A model generated the notes under the pieces. The model had not been told where the DNA came from, ran no database searches, and was given only the letters and a program-made list of their open reading frames with translations. From contig JANYJI010000065.1 in the NCBI GenBank assembly GCA_025358525.1, forward strand, positions 1 through 33,012: 33,012 nucleotides of DNA, given 5' to 3'. Within the stretch, counting starts at the first letter, position 1; each line of letters starts with the position of its first letter. Position numbers and translations under genes: made by a program. Below, in pieces: positions 25,092 to 33,012 of this stretch. The DNA is from Chloroflexota bacterium. Lineage in GTDB: Bacteria > Chloroflexota > Limnocylindria > Limnocylindrales > CSP1-4.

Positions 25092-27311
25092 ATGAGCCGC
25101 GGAATTGCGATCCGACACTCCGGTCTCTTCCCGGCAGCCAAGGCCGCGACCGTCTCACCTGCGCGTGGACGCCGGCGATGGAGCGACAGGCCCGGAGTGG
25201 TCCTGCTGGTCGGGTCGATCGCCACGTACGCCCTCATTGTCCTCGAGCTAGCCAACCTGGGCGGCCAGGCAGCGGTCTTCCAAAGCACGTACACGGTAGT
25301 CGCGGCCGCAGCCTCGACGCTGGCATTGGGCGTGCTGGCCCGTCGCCAATTGGCCGGCCTCCTGCGATATCGGATGCTGGCCTGGGCCGTCGGCTGCACC
25401 GGCATGGCGATGGTCGTGCTGGACCTGGCTCCGGTGATTGGCACCGCGCCTGTGGTGGTCACCGCCAACGTTCTCTTCGTGTGCGGCATCGTGCCGTCGC
25501 TGGCAGTGATCTTGCCTGCCCTGTACCGGGATCTGGACCGCCGCGCTGTCGTGACGGCCGTCCTGGACGGCGGGATCATGCTCTTCGCGGGCATCACCCT
25601 GATGCTGACGTTGCGGAGGACCGGCGAGGGCTCCAACGCAAGCATCAACGAGTTGTTGGTGCCGATTATTGCCGCCGGCCTGCTCGCCAGCTCCGGCGTA
25701 GCCGCTATCGCGGCCTTCACGAAGAGAGCTGCGCCTGGGTTCCGAGGTATCTGGTGTGGTATCGCCGGTGTTTCGATCGTCGGCCTGTCCTGGGTTCTCT
25801 GGATTGAGTTCATCATGCATGGCCAGGTTCGCAACACCCCGACGAGCATCCTGTACTCGAGCGGCATCTTGCTGCTCGGTTATGCGTGGATGACCTGGAA
25901 CGAGGACATAGGCGGCGGCAAGACGTATGAACGCGTGGCTCGTGGGCTGGTCGATTGGCTGCCCATAGTGGCAATCGTGCTATGTGTGGCCGTGGCCGCC
26001 GTCCCGCACAGCCGCATTCAGGGCATCGACCCAGTCCCGGTGGGCACGGCAATGGTGGTCATGCTGTCGATCGCCCGGCAGCGCATGCTCATAGTTCGTG
26101 AACGCTGGGCCTCACACCGGTTGGCCGGTGAGGTCGAGGAGCGGGCCCAGACGATGCTCTCGCTGGCGCGACTCGAACGGGCCGAGACGGTCGACCAAAC
26201 GGCTATGCGCATTTGCGACGAAGCTCTTCGCCTCGACGGCATCGAAACGGCCGGGGTTTATGTGTTCAGCCCCAGCGGGGGCTCGCTTGCCCTGGCCCTC
26301 GCCGGCGAGCATCGTGAGAATGATGCGATCGGCGAACCGATCGATGCGCCGCGATCGCTCCACCTGCGGGCATGCGCGGGCGCAGGAGCCTGGATCGACG
26401 CCCCCGGCCCGGAGGCCACGACGGCAATCGGGCGGCTCCTCGGCGAGGCCTTCGCGCCGATGCGCTGGGACGACCGGATCATCGGTGTCGTATCCATGGG
26501 AACGACCAGCCGCGACGACGCGCAACGGCTGGCGACTCGCCTCCACACGCTGACCGAGTTCGGGGTGGTTTCGGCTGCATTGCTCGGTCCGATGTTGACG
26601 GACCATTGGCGGCTCGCCGATATCCGCTGCCAGCTCAATGCGATCATTGCCGACCACGCCTTCCTGCCGGTATTCCAGGCCGTGGTCCAGCTGCAGACTC
26701 GCCAGATCCTGGGCTTCGAGGCGCTGACGCGGTTCCGCGACGGCACCCGGCCCGACCAGCGCTTTGCGGAGGCGCACGCGGCCGGCATGAGCGTCAAGCT
26801 CGAGATGGCCTGTCTGGGCGAGCAGCTCGAGGCAGCCTCCTGGTTGCCGCCTGGGCCCTGGGTCAGCCTCAATGTCTCCCCCGCCCTAGCCACGGCGATC
26901 ATCCCGCTGATAGCCGCCCTGGAGCGAGCGGAACGAGACGTCGTCCTGGAGATCACCGAGCACGTAGAGATAGCCGACTACCGCCAGCTCGTCGCGGCAC
27001 TGGATCTCGTCCGAGGCAAGGTTCGTCTGGCCGTCGACGACGCCGGGGCTGGCTATGCGGGCCTGCGCCACATCCTCGAACTGCGACCGCAGTTCGTGAA
27101 GCTCGACCTCTCGCTGGTCCGCCACGTGGACACGGACCCAGCCCGCCAGGCAATGGTGGCCGGCATGGCTCACTTTGCCCGCAATTCCGGCTGCGAACTG
27201 ATCGCAGAGGGAATCGAAACCGAGGGGGAACTCAACGAGCTCATCCGCCTTGGCGTCTCGCTCGGTCAGGGCTATCTCTTGGGGAAGCCGGAGCCCATCG
27301 TCACGGACTGA
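25092..27311 (+). CDS. Integral-membrane EAL-domain protein (putative c-di-GMP phosphodiesterase) with GAF-like region
   Basis: Multiple TM helices; FEALTRF, NVSPALA, LEITEHVEI, AVDDAGAGYAGLRHILELRPQFVKLDLSLV, IAEGIETEGEL, GQGYLLGKP; no GGDEF seen; ORF opens at 24957. Confidence 0.9.
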   Translation: MSRGIAIRHSGLFPAAKAATVSPARGRRRWSDRPGVVLLVGSIATYALIVLELANLGGQAAVFQSTYTVVAAAASTLALGVLARRQLAGLLRYRMLAWAVGCTGMAMVVLDLAPVIGTAPVVVTANVLFVCGIVPSLAVILPALYRDLDRRAVVTAVLDGGIMLFAGITLMLTLRRTGEGSNASINELLVPIIAAGLLASSGVAAIAAFTKRAAPGFRGIWCGIAGVSIVGLSWVLWIEFIMHGQVRNTPTSILYSSGILLLGYAWMTWNEDIGGGKTYERVARGLVDWLPIVAIVLCVAVAAVPHSRIQGIDPVPVGTAMVVMLSIARQRMLIVRERWASHRLAGEVEERAQTMLSLARLERAETVDQTAMRICDEALRLDGIETAGVYVFSPSGGSLALALAGEHRENDAIGEPIDAPRSLHLRACAGAGAWIDAPGPEATTAIGRLLGEAFAPMRWDDRIIGVVSMGTTSRDDAQRLATRLHTLTEFGVVSAALLGPMLTDHWRLADIRCQLNAIIADHAFLPVFQAVVQLQTRQILGFEALTRFRDGTRPDQRFAEAHAAGMSVKLEMACLGEQLEAASWLPPGPWVSLNVSPALATAIIPLIAALERAERDVVLEITEHVEIADYRQLVAALDLVRGKVRLAVDDAGAGYAGLRHILELRPQFVKLDLSLVRHVDTDPARQAMVAGMAHFARNSGCELIAEGIETEGELNELIRLGVSLGQGYLLGKPEPIVTD

Positions 27312-27334
27312 GCCCCGAGCGGCGAAGGGGAGAG

Positions 27335-27390
27335 CGGCTCCGCGCCTCCGTCGTTCGGCTTCGCGGCTCCGCGGTTCCGTCGTTCGGCCG
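27335..27390 (+). repeat. Imperfect tandem duplication with 29-nt period
   Basis: CGGCTCCGCGCCTCCGTCGTTCGGC at 27335 and CGGCTCCGCGGTTCCGTCGTTCGGC at 27364. Confidence 0.8.
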
Positions 27391-27582
27391 GGCGTCTGAG
27401 CGGGCGGCGCGGGGAAGGATCCGCGCCGCCACGAGCCCAGGGGTCACAGGCCTTGTACGCCCGGTGCTGATAGCCTGCACACGCCGCCTGTAAGGACTGC
27501 CCGGCCATCCAGACGAGGCCGACCGATCCTTTGTTCAGGCGCCCCCGGCAGCAACCTTCCTTTCGGAGGCAAAGACGAGGCG

Positions 27583-28545
27583 ATGGGTGTACTGAGGCAG
27601 CACTTGCTGGTTCTCGAGCCCGAGTACCACGAGCGAGTTTGGGGCGGACAGCGACTTCGGCCATCGGACCCGCCGATCGGCGAGGTCTGGATCGCCCACG
27701 GGCCAAGTGTCGTATCAGCAGGCCCGCACGCCGGGGAAACGATCAACGCGTTGATCGCCGATTGCGGCGGCGCGCTCGTGGGCACGGCCGTTGCCGAGCG
27801 GTTTGGAGGTCGATTCCCGATCCTTATCAAGCTGCTCGACTGCGCAGACTGGCTCTCCGTCCAGGTTCACCCCAACGATGAGCAGGCTCGGCGGCTCGTG
27901 GGTCCCAACGAGTTCGGCAAGACGGAGGCGTGGTACTTCCTGGACGCCAAGCCGGGTTCGCGGATCATGGCCGGGGTGAAGTCAGGCGTCGACCGAGACA
28001 CGCTCGCGGCCGCGATACGGGGGGGCCGTGTCCTCGATGTGGCCGAGCACGTCGAAATCCGCGCTGGCGATGCCTTGCTCATCCCGGCCGGCACTCTCCA
28101 CGCCCTCGGTCCCGGGCTCTTGCTATACGAGATTCAGCAGGCCAGCGACACGACGTATCGAGCTTATGACTGGGGGCGACCCCAGTCGACCGGCAGGAAG
28201 CTGCACATCGAAGAATCGGTCGAGGTTACCGAGCCGGTCGGACCTGCCGACAAGGTCCACCCCGAGATCGCTCCCGGCACCGGGGCGGCATCCGTCGTCG
28301 ATTGCGCCCTCTTCGACCTCGATCTGGTCCGCGTCTCGCCTTCGACGCCATGGTCCTCCGACACCCTTGGCAAGTCCTTCCACTTCATCACCGTGATCGA
28401 AGGGACGGCCGAACTCGTGAGCGGCGACGATCGAGTCCGGCTTGGCCGATTCGAGACAGCGCTGGTCGCCGGCTCAGCCGGCGCTTTTGAGATCCGCGCA
28501 GTTGCCGAACCAGTCAGCCTTTTGCGAGCGATGGTGCCAGACTAG
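27583..28545 (+). CDS. manA: Class I mannose-6-phosphate isomerase
   Basis: EYHERVWGGQRL, PILIKLLDCADWLSVQVHPNDEQA, KTEAWYFLDAKPGSRIMAGV, GDALLIPAGTLHALGPGLLLYEIQQASDTTYRAYDWGR. Confidence 0.92.
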   Translation: MGVLRQHLLVLEPEYHERVWGGQRLRPSDPPIGEVWIAHGPSVVSAGPHAGETINALIADCGGALVGTAVAERFGGRFPILIKLLDCADWLSVQVHPNDEQARRLVGPNEFGKTEAWYFLDAKPGSRIMAGVKSGVDRDTLAAAIRGGRVLDVAEHVEIRAGDALLIPAGTLHALGPGLLLYEIQQASDTTYRAYDWGRPQSTGRKLHIEESVEVTEPVGPADKVHPEIAPGTGAASVVDCALFDLDLVRVSPSTPWSSDTLGKSFHFITVIEGTAELVSGDDRVRLGRFETALVAGSAGAFEIRAVAEPVSLLRAMVPD

Positions 28546-28685
28546 GCGAGACGGGCTCATCGAGGCCGGACCCACCGGTCCAGGGCCGGAAATCGCCGGG
28601 CCACCGAATGTACGCCAAGGCGGCTCGGAGCACGGAGCGATCACACCAGCAGGTGCGCGAGAGAGAGGCAAGAGGAGGCGGCGCG

Positions 28686-29591
28686 ATGCACGTGGGCGTG
28701 CTGATCCCACAAGGTTGGAAGTACGAGTACAACGGCTGGGATCCAGCCGCGGCTTGGGCCCGGACGCTTGAGCTGGCGAGAGACGCCGAGGCCCTCGGCT
28801 TCGAGTCCGAGTGGGTTTTCGATCATTTCCATACCGTCCCAGAAGTCACCGACGAGATCACGTTCGAGTCTTTCACGACGCTCACCGCAATGGCCTGCGT
28901 CACCTCCCGCGTCCGGCTCGGCCATATGGTCGTATGCAACGGCTTTCGCAACCCTGCTCTGGTCGCCAAGCTGGCGTCCACGCTGGACGTGGCCTCGGGC
29001 GGACGTTTCGAGCTTGGCATTGGCGGCGGCTGGAAAGAGGACGAGTGGCTGGCCTACGGCTATGGCTTCCCGCCGACGGCCGACCGACTGCGAGCCCTTC
29101 ACGACGCGCTCGAGGTGGTCACGCGGATGCTCGGACCCGGCCGGGCGACCTACCACGGCCGGTACGCCCGGGTCATGGATGCCGTCAACGTTCCGAAGGG
29201 AATCCAGAAGCCACGTCCGCCGATCATCGTCGGTGGCAACGGCCATGAGGTCACGTGGCGCCTGGCGGCTCGCTACGCCGACGAACTGAACGTCGTCTTC
29301 GTCTCGCCCGAGGAAGTGGCGACTTGGATGCCCACGATCCGCGCTCGTTGCGAAGAGATCGGCCGCGACCCAGCCACACTTAAGGTCTCGCTCTACTCGC
29401 GCGACGACGATGTGAAGGAGCCGGGCCAGGAGAGAATCGACTTCATCGGCCGCTGCTCGGAAGTCGGCCTGAGCCGGCTCGCTGCCTTCCCAACCCGCTG
29501 GCATCCAACGACCGAGACGCAGGCCCGCTTCGCCGAGGATTGCCGCGCCGCCGGCGCCGAGATGTCGGAACCGGCTGGGCTCCCCGCCTAG
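28686..29591 (+). CDS. LLM-class (F420-dependent-type) flavin oxidoreductase
   Basis: MHVGVLIPQG...LARDAEALGFESEWVFDHFHTVPEVTDEITFESFTTLTAMACVTSRVRLGHMVVCNGFRNPALVAKLASTLDVASGGRFELGIGGGWKEDEW. Confidence 0.9.
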   Translation: MHVGVLIPQGWKYEYNGWDPAAAWARTLELARDAEALGFESEWVFDHFHTVPEVTDEITFESFTTLTAMACVTSRVRLGHMVVCNGFRNPALVAKLASTLDVASGGRFELGIGGGWKEDEWLAYGYGFPPTADRLRALHDALEVVTRMLGPGRATYHGRYARVMDAVNVPKGIQKPRPPIIVGGNGHEVTWRLAARYADELNVVFVSPEEVATWMPTIRARCEEIGRDPATLKVSLYSRDDDVKEPGQERIDFIGRCSEVGLSRLAAFPTRWHPTTETQARFAEDCRAAGAEMSEPAGLPA

Positions 29592-29607
29592 ACCCGGGTC
29601 TGGGCGG

Positions 29608-30615
29608 TCAGGAGGGCCGGACCGGCTCCGAGCCAGCGCCCAAGCGTTCCACGGCGAGCGCGATCTCGGCCAGATCGTCCGGCGTGAGAACGAGCGTCCC
29701 GCCAGGCAGCCAGCCGTCGACCTGCTCGGGCGTGCGGGCACCGACGATCGCGCCGCTGACACCGGGCCAGGCGAGCACCCAGGCCACAGCCACCGCCGAG
29801 ACCGTCCTGCCGTGGCGAGCGGCGATGGGCCGGAGCGCATCTCGCAGGGCCAGGTTTCGAGTCAGGGCTGGCTCGGTGTGGCTCTCCGAGTGGCGCCGCC
29901 AGTCACCTTCAGCCATGGCCGCGACTCGCTCCCGAGAGAACGAGTCGGTCAGGATGCCCGCGCCCATCGGGCTGTAGACGATGACGCCCGTGCCATGGGC
30001 TGCCGCCCAGGGGATTACGTCGACGCCGGAGGCCCGACTAACGAGTGAGAAGGGCGGCTGCACCGAATCCACATGGCGAACCGCCTCGCAGCGCTCCAGC
30101 AGGTCTACGCCGTAGTTGCTGACGCCTATGGCGCGGACCTTGCCCTCGTCCACCAGACGGGCCATCTCGCCCCAGGAATCCTCGGCCGGTACGCCGGATT
30201 CATCAGGCCAGTGGATCTGGTACAGGTCGATGCGATCGACCCCCAGACGTCGGAGCGAGTCTTCGCATTCGCGCCGCACCGAGGCAGGCTCCGCGATCTG
30301 CTGAGGGGGAGCCATCTGGTCGGCGGGGTCCCACCTCAGGCCGCATTTGGTGAACACAAGTGGCCGATCCGCAGCCGGCATCCCGCCGAGAGCTCGGCCC
30401 ACCACCTCTTCCGAGTGGCCCAGACCGTAGACCGCGGCGGTGTCGATCCAATTCACGCCGCCATCCACGGCACGCACGATTGCCCGGATCGAATCCGCAT
30501 CATCCTGCGGCCCCCAGCCGAACGCCCAGCCGCCGCCACCAACCGCCCACGAACCAAAACCGACAGTAGTGATTTGGAGGCCACTCCTGCCGAGTGATCG
30601 AGTCTGGAGGTTCAT
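29608..30615 (-). CDS. Aldo/keto reductase
   Basis: MNLQTRSLGRSGLQITTVGFGSWAVGGG...WIDTAAVYGLGHSEEVVGRAL...RIDLYQIHWPD...VRAIGVSNYGVDLL; start trimmed from 30735. Confidence 0.92.
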   Translation of the reverse strand: MNLQTRSLGRSGLQITTVGFGSWAVGGGGWAFGWGPQDDADSIRAIVRAVDGGVNWIDTAAVYGLGHSEEVVGRALGGMPAADRPLVFTKCGLRWDPADQMAPPQQIAEPASVRRECEDSLRRLGVDRIDLYQIHWPDESGVPAEDSWGEMARLVDEGKVRAIGVSNYGVDLLERCEAVRHVDSVQPPFSLVSRASGVDVIPWAAAHGTGVIVYSPMGAGILTDSFSRERVAAMAEGDWRRHSESHTEPALTRNLALRDALRPIAARHGRTVSAVAVAWVLAWPGVSGAIVGARTPEQVDGWLPGGTLVLTPDDLAEIALAVERLGAGSEPVRPS

Positions 30616-30728
30616 ACTTTCTCCCGCATGCTGGCCTGGCCACTGCCGTCGGGTCGATTCTCGCAGGCCTGGCCGCTTGCCGCTTGGCGTTCGGGCGGAC
30701 TGGGGCACAAGAACGTACGCTTGGCACG

Positions 30729-31223
30729 ATGACACGAACGAGCGCCGGCATCATCCTCTACCGCCGTCGAGCTGGCATCATCGAGGTCCTTTTAGTTCAT
30801 CCCGGCGGCCCATTCTTCGCCCGAAAGGACCTCGGCAACTGGTCGATCCCCAAAGGTGAGGTCGATTCCGTCGACTCGGACTACGAGCAGACGGCCCGTC
30901 GAGAATTCGAGGAGGAGGTTGGCCACGCCGTGCCAGATGCCCCGCTGATCGAGCTTGGGTCCGTCCGACAGAAGGGCGGCAAGATCGTCCATGCCTGGGC
31001 GGTCAACGGCGACATCGACCCGGAGACCATGGCCAGCAACCTCATCGAACTCGAATGGCCGCCCTTCTCGGGTCGCAAGAAGAGCTTCCCCGAGGTCGAC
31101 CAGTGGGTCTATTTCGGCCCCGAGGATGCCCGTGCCCACATCAAGGAGACGCAGATCCCGCTCCTCGACCGGCTCGAGGCGGCATTAGCGATCAGCCCAT
31201 CTGAAGGCCAGGCGTCCCGGTGA
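30729..31223 (+). CDS. NUDIX hydrolase
   Basis: SAGIILYRRR...WSIPKGEVDSVDSDYEQTARREFEEEVG Nudix box; ATG at 30729. Confidence 0.93.
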   Translation: MTRTSAGIILYRRRAGIIEVLLVHPGGPFFARKDLGNWSIPKGEVDSVDSDYEQTARREFEEEVGHAVPDAPLIELGSVRQKGGKIVHAWAVNGDIDPETMASNLIELEWPPFSGRKKSFPEVDQWVYFGPEDARAHIKETQIPLLDRLEAALAISPSEGQASR

Positions 31224-32044
31224 TGGACGAGCGGCCGAAGCTGAACGGCGAGGTCGTGGGCATCCACGGCGTCTCGGTCATTCGGGCCGGCACTGCGCTT
31301 CTCGACGTCATCGAGTGGCACGTGGCCCGGGGCGAGCGATGGGTCGTGCTGGGCCCAAATGGCAGCGGCAAGACCACGCTGATCTCGGTCGCCGCCACGT
31401 ACTTGTGGCCGTCTCGAGGCAGCGTATCCGTTCTGGGTCGAGCGGTCGGTGCGGTCGACGTACGCGAGGTGCGTAAGCGCATCGGGCTCGTCAGCGCCGC
31501 TCTGCAAGCCCGCATTCCGCCGCAACTGACCGGCCTGGACGTGGTCGTGGCCGGAGCGACGGGCGCAATAGCGCCGTGGTGGGATCGCCCCGGCCGAGAC
31601 ACGCAAGATCGCGCCGCGGAGCTTCTCGACGGGGTCGGTTGCGGCGCCATCAAGGACCGCCGCTTCGAGCTACTGTCGTCTGGTGAGAAGCAACGGGTCC
31701 AGATCGCCCGAGCCCTGATGCTCGATCCGGCGCTACTGCTGCTCGACGAACCAGCGGCGGGCCTTGACCTCGGCGCACGCGAGCAGCTGGCGGTGCTGCT
31801 GGCCCGGCTCAACGTCCAGCCCGGCCTCGCCGCCACGGTCGTTGTCACCCATCATGTCGAGGAAATCGCGCCCGGCACTACCCATGCCCTGGTATTGCGA
31901 TCCGGGCGTGTCGTGGCCGCTGGGCCGGTGGCGGAGATAGTCACTGGTCCGGTCCTGTCCGAGGCCTTTGGTCTGCCCCTTCGGGTATACCGCGTCGGCG
32001 ACAGATTCGCGGCCCAGGCCGCCCACCAGGGCCCAAGGACCTAG
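31220..32044 (+). CDS. ABC transporter ATP-binding protein
   Basis: Walker A GPNGSGKTT, signature LSSGEKQRVQIARALMLDP, Walker B LLLLDEPAAGLD, VVVTHHVEE; ATGA overlap with NUDIX. Confidence 0.93.
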   Translation: MMDERPKLNGEVVGIHGVSVIRAGTALLDVIEWHVARGERWVVLGPNGSGKTTLISVAATYLWPSRGSVSVLGRAVGAVDVREVRKRIGLVSAALQARIPPQLTGLDVVVAGATGAIAPWWDRPGRDTQDRAAELLDGVGCGAIKDRRFELLSSGEKQRVQIARALMLDPALLLLDEPAAGLDLGAREQLAVLLARLNVQPGLAATVVVTHHVEEIAPGTTHALVLRSGRVVAAGPVAEIVTGPVLSEAFGLPLRVYRVGDRFAAQAAHQGPRT

Positions 32045-32454
32045 GGTCGGAGCCAGGCGATGCTGGGCCAGCTCTCCTCGGCTGAGGCGTCCGCGACGGT
32101 CGGTTCGATCGAGGCCAGGTCGGACGCGGCCGGACGAGACTCGCGGACCGCCGGGAGGGCAGGGCGAGGCCTTCGGCCCACCAGTGGGCGTGACTTGGCC
32201 TGCGAACCCGGCATCAGGAGCGGCTGCGGCAGGTTCTCCCAGCCCGGCATGCGGCCGCGGAACTGCACTCGGATCTGGCGCAGTCTGTCGAGACGCTCCA
32301 CCATGTGGAGGGCCGGTCCCACCTCGTCGGGGCGCAGCTCATGGGCGGCCACGGCCAGGTCCAATCGCTCGAGGCGATCGCCGGGATCAAGCTCGAGCAA
32401 CTCGTCGAGCACCTTCTGCCGCCGCGCTTCGCGGCGCGCACGCGTCCAGAACAC
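32041..32454 (-). CDS. Hypothetical protein, 137 aa
   Basis: GTG start with AGGAG 6 nt upstream; charged helical N-terminus FWTRARREARRQKVLDELLELDPGDRLERLDLAVAAHELRPDEVGPALHMVERLDRLRQIRVQFRGRM; stop shares CTAG with the convergent ABC gene. Confidence 0.6.
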   Translation of the reverse strand: MFWTRARREARRQKVLDELLELDPGDRLERLDLAVAAHELRPDEVGPALHMVERLDRLRQIRVQFRGRMPGWENLPQPLLMPGSQAKSRPLVGRRPRPALPAVRESRPAASDLASIEPTVADASAEESWPSIAWLRP

Positions 32455-32756
32455 TTTTCGCTCCTGCCGCTTGACGCTGGACCGACGGCCCGCAAGGGCT
32501 ACTGCTCGCGAACTCGCCAGGCACGACCGGGATCGATTCGGTCGGGTCGGAATGCAGCTCCGGACCGATGCGGATCTCCAATGCCGGGCAGACTGCCATT
32601 CGTCCGTACTCGCGACAAGGGCAGGTGCACCTGCCGGCACGGGCAGGGGCAGGTGTTCCAGAGGGTGGGTTCTATGGCGCGTCTGGGTAGGTCGCGGCGT
32701 CATATCCGGAGTCTCGGGTACGATCCAGTGGTCTCCACCACGCAACCAGGCAGGCA

Positions 32757-33012
32757 ATGAGGCCCGTGACGATACGAATTGAGGCAGTGGCATTCGACTT
32801 AGGCGGAGTCCTGCTCGACTGGAACCCGCGCCACCTGTATCGCCGGCTCCTCGACGATGAGGACGCGATTGAGCGGTTCCTGGCGGAGGTCTGCACGCCC
32901 GAGTGGAACGCAACCCTCGACGCCGGCCGCCCATTCGCTGACGGAGTGGCTCAGCTCGTGCGAGAGCATCCAGAGCAGGCGGAGTTGATCGAAGCCTACC
33001 GGTCGCGCTGGC
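32757..33012 (+). CDS. HAD-superfamily hydrolase (3' truncated by window end)
   Basis: ATG AGG CCC GTG: MRPVTIRIEAVAFDLGGVLLDWNPRHLYRRLLDDEDAIERFLAEVCTPEWNATLDAGRPFADGVAQLVREHPEQAELIEAYRSRW, DxGGVL motif I and YihX-like pattern. Confidence 0.85.
   Translation, partial: MRPVTIRIEAVAFDLGGVLLDWNPRHLYRRLLDDEDAIERFLAEVCTPEWNATLDAGRPFADGVAQLVREHPEQAELIEAYRSRW

Noticed and set aside
24775-25095. 106-aa + ORF (…SAITGMFLASHSFQPAGHEGSNGNAGIVLTDTSHGTTLSAWTSHVTTSGTG…)
   Set aside because: Possible gene remnant, but no recognizable family or good start; overlaps the 5' extension of the EAL ORF.
26372-27493. 373-aa + ORF in an alternative frame of the EAL gene
   Set aside because: Arg/Gly/Pro-rich composition, no domain; EAL frame is clearly the coding one.

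Overview
High-GC bacterial chromosomal window made mostly of conserved single-copy genes. Proteins with F420/LLM-type and C39-like domains, and the overall composition, suggest Chloroflexota or another actinobacteria-like lineage, but this is a low-confidence inference. Contents in order: a VapBC-type toxin-antitoxin pair; a decayed ECF-sigma/anti-sigma/Asp-box (BNR) locus; tRNA-Asn(GTT); a GH2 beta-mannosidase; an XRE regulator; the dnaG-rpoD operon; a Cfa/DUF1365/FAD-amine-oxidase/SRPBCC operon with a divergent SDR; a small conserved protein; a secreted C39-like protein divergent from a MurJ-family flippase that carries the same C39-like domain at its C-terminus; a PF03640-type lipoprotein; a GDSL hydrolase; an MFS transporter; a membrane EAL protein; class I mannose-6-phosphate isomerase; an LLM oxidoreductase; an aldo/keto reductase; NUDIX; an ABC ATPase; a small conserved ORF; and a truncated HAD hydrolase. 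Best candidates for something new: (1) the MurJ::C39-like fusion beside a divergently transcribed secreted paralog of the same domain; (2) a CsoR/CstR/RcnR-type dyad (ATACCCCCGGGGGGTAT) inside a possible promoter facing dnaG-rpoD; (3) an in-phase 15-bp minisatellite encoding 12 pentapeptides within the beta-mannosidase. No CRISPR array, rRNA, IS element or prophage was recognised. All domain calls come from reading the translations by eye; no database search was run.
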